Shown here: positions 7,045-7,648 of the stretch, piece by piece
Layout: each line of letters begins with the position of its first letter
How positions within the stretch are numbered: position 1 is the stretch's first letter
DNA from: Pseudomonadota bacterium
Lineage (GTDB): Bacteria > Pseudomonadota > Alphaproteobacteria > Micropepsales > Micropepsaceae
Reading direction: 5' to 3'
Assembly: GCA_021817355.1 (NCBI GenBank)
Contig: JAKAVI010000348.1
Span: 1-7,648 of the forward strand
Length of the DNA: 7,648 bases
Program-made: the position numbers and the translations under genes
Notes under the pieces: generated by a model
What the model saw: the letters and a program-made list of their open reading frames with translations, nothing else
What the model was told of the DNA's origin: nothing
Database searches by the model: none

Positions 7045-7648
7045 ATGGCCGGCCGGATCATTGCCGATAGACTGGAATCCTCGAATGTGCCGGGAGGGGT
7101 TGCGAGCAGCATTTACCTTCCGGACGGGTATGGCGGAATACCGCAGCAGCTCTATCCTTTATTGCTCTTTCTGCATGGTGGCGGCGGAAGCGAGCAGGAT
7201 CTGCGGCGCTTTGCTCCTGTCATCGATGATGCGGTGGCTGAGGGACGAATTCCGCCGCTCGTGGTGGTGATGCCAGGGGCCCGCCGCTCGCTTTATATGG
7301 ATTACCGGGATGGCTCCGAGAAATGGGAAAGCTTTATTGTCCGTGAGTTCCTGCCGCACCTGCAGAAGAGCGTGAGTATTTCTCTTTTGAGGCAGCACAC
7401 CTTTATAGGTGGATATTCGATGGGCGGTTTGGGGAGCCTCCGGCTTGCCTTCAAACATCCGGATGTTTTTGCTGCCGTAGCGAGCCTTGAGCCGGCGATC
7501 GAGCCCGCCTTGTGTTGGAGTGAGGTGGGTCCGCGCGCCAAGTTCTGGCGCCCGGAGGAGTTCATGGAAACCATCTTCGGTTCGCCAATCGATACTGACT
7601 ATTGGGCGGTAAATAATCCCGCAACCATTGCCAAGCGCGATCCAACGC
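7045..7648 (+). CDS. Putative esterase (PF00756-like alpha/beta hydrolase), 3'-truncated
   Basis: The frame from ATG 7045 stays open to the right edge (201 codons seen), so the C-terminus is missing. The visible part opens with ASSIYLPDGYGG and PLLLFLHGGGGSEQDLRRF; the HGGGG around residue 44 forms the oxyanion loop. The nucleophile elbow is GGYSMGG with Ser125 (codon 7417-7419), followed by LAFKHPDVFAAVASLEPAI. This order matches the esterase D/feruloyl-esterase-like family PF00756, which cleaves carboxylic esters. The catalytic Asp and His would lie beyond the window. No signal peptide is seen, so a cytoplasmic enzyme is likely. It follows the receptor on the same strand after 640 bp, probably with its own promoter. 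It is a third, structurally distinct hydrolase near the receptor and the only alpha/beta hydrolase here with an intact serine. Substrate unknown. Confidence 0.88.
   Translation, partial: MAGRIIADRLESSNVPGGVASSIYLPDGYGGIPQQLYPLLLFLHGGGGSEQDLRRFAPVIDDAVAEGRIPPLVVVMPGARRSLYMDYRDGSEKWESFIVREFLPHLQKSVSISLLRQHTFIGGYSMGGLGSLRLAFKHPDVFAAVASLEPAIEPALCWSEVGPRAKFWRPEEFMETIFGSPIDTDYWAVNNPATIAKRDPT

Noticed and set aside
6450..7112. 220-codon open frame on the - strand
   Set aside because: Pro/Arg/Ser-rich translation typical of a GC-rich shadow frame; it crosses the hairpin and overlaps the start of the esterase.

Overview
The window reads like a piece of an alphaproteobacterial, most likely sphingomonad, chromosome or large plasmid. 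The evidence is high G+C, a TonB-dependent receptor of the type that is greatly expanded in Sphingomonadales (mature N-terminus with an IETVVVTA-type TonB box followed by EKRAEKLQSVPIAI), and a cluster of unrelated hydrolases next to it. This taxonomic placement is inferred from sequence style, not from a database match.

All recognisable genes lie on the + strand. From left to right: (1) an AraC-family regulator whose 5' end is cut by the left edge (2-1069); (2) a 257-bp gap with tandem direct repeats that could be operator sites (1184-1219); (3) an intact family VIII esterase/beta-lactamase-fold serine hydrolase (1327-2592); (4) an alpha/beta-hydrolase gene broken by an apparent single-base frameshift near 3354, with alanine in place of the nucleophile serine (2787-3672); (5) a 476-bp gap with no convincing gene but two adjacent dyad-symmetric elements (3999-4015 and 4017-4037) upstream of the next gene; (6) a complete 751-residue TonB-dependent outer-membrane receptor (4149-6404); (7) a 640-bp gap that starts with a strong hairpin (6441-6477) and otherwise holds no supported gene; (8) a PF00756-type esterase with an intact GYSMGG nucleophile elbow, cut by the right edge (7045-7648).

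A reasonable working model is an accessory scavenging or catabolic locus. The outer-membrane receptor would import a bulky substrate, and one or more ester- or amide-cleaving serine hydrolases would open it, under control of the AraC-type regulator. The substrate cannot be read from the sequence. The locus looks partly eroded (frameshifted hydrolase, long empty gaps), so the pathway may be in decay or assembled by transfer. No tRNA, rRNA, CRISPR array or complete insertion sequence was found.
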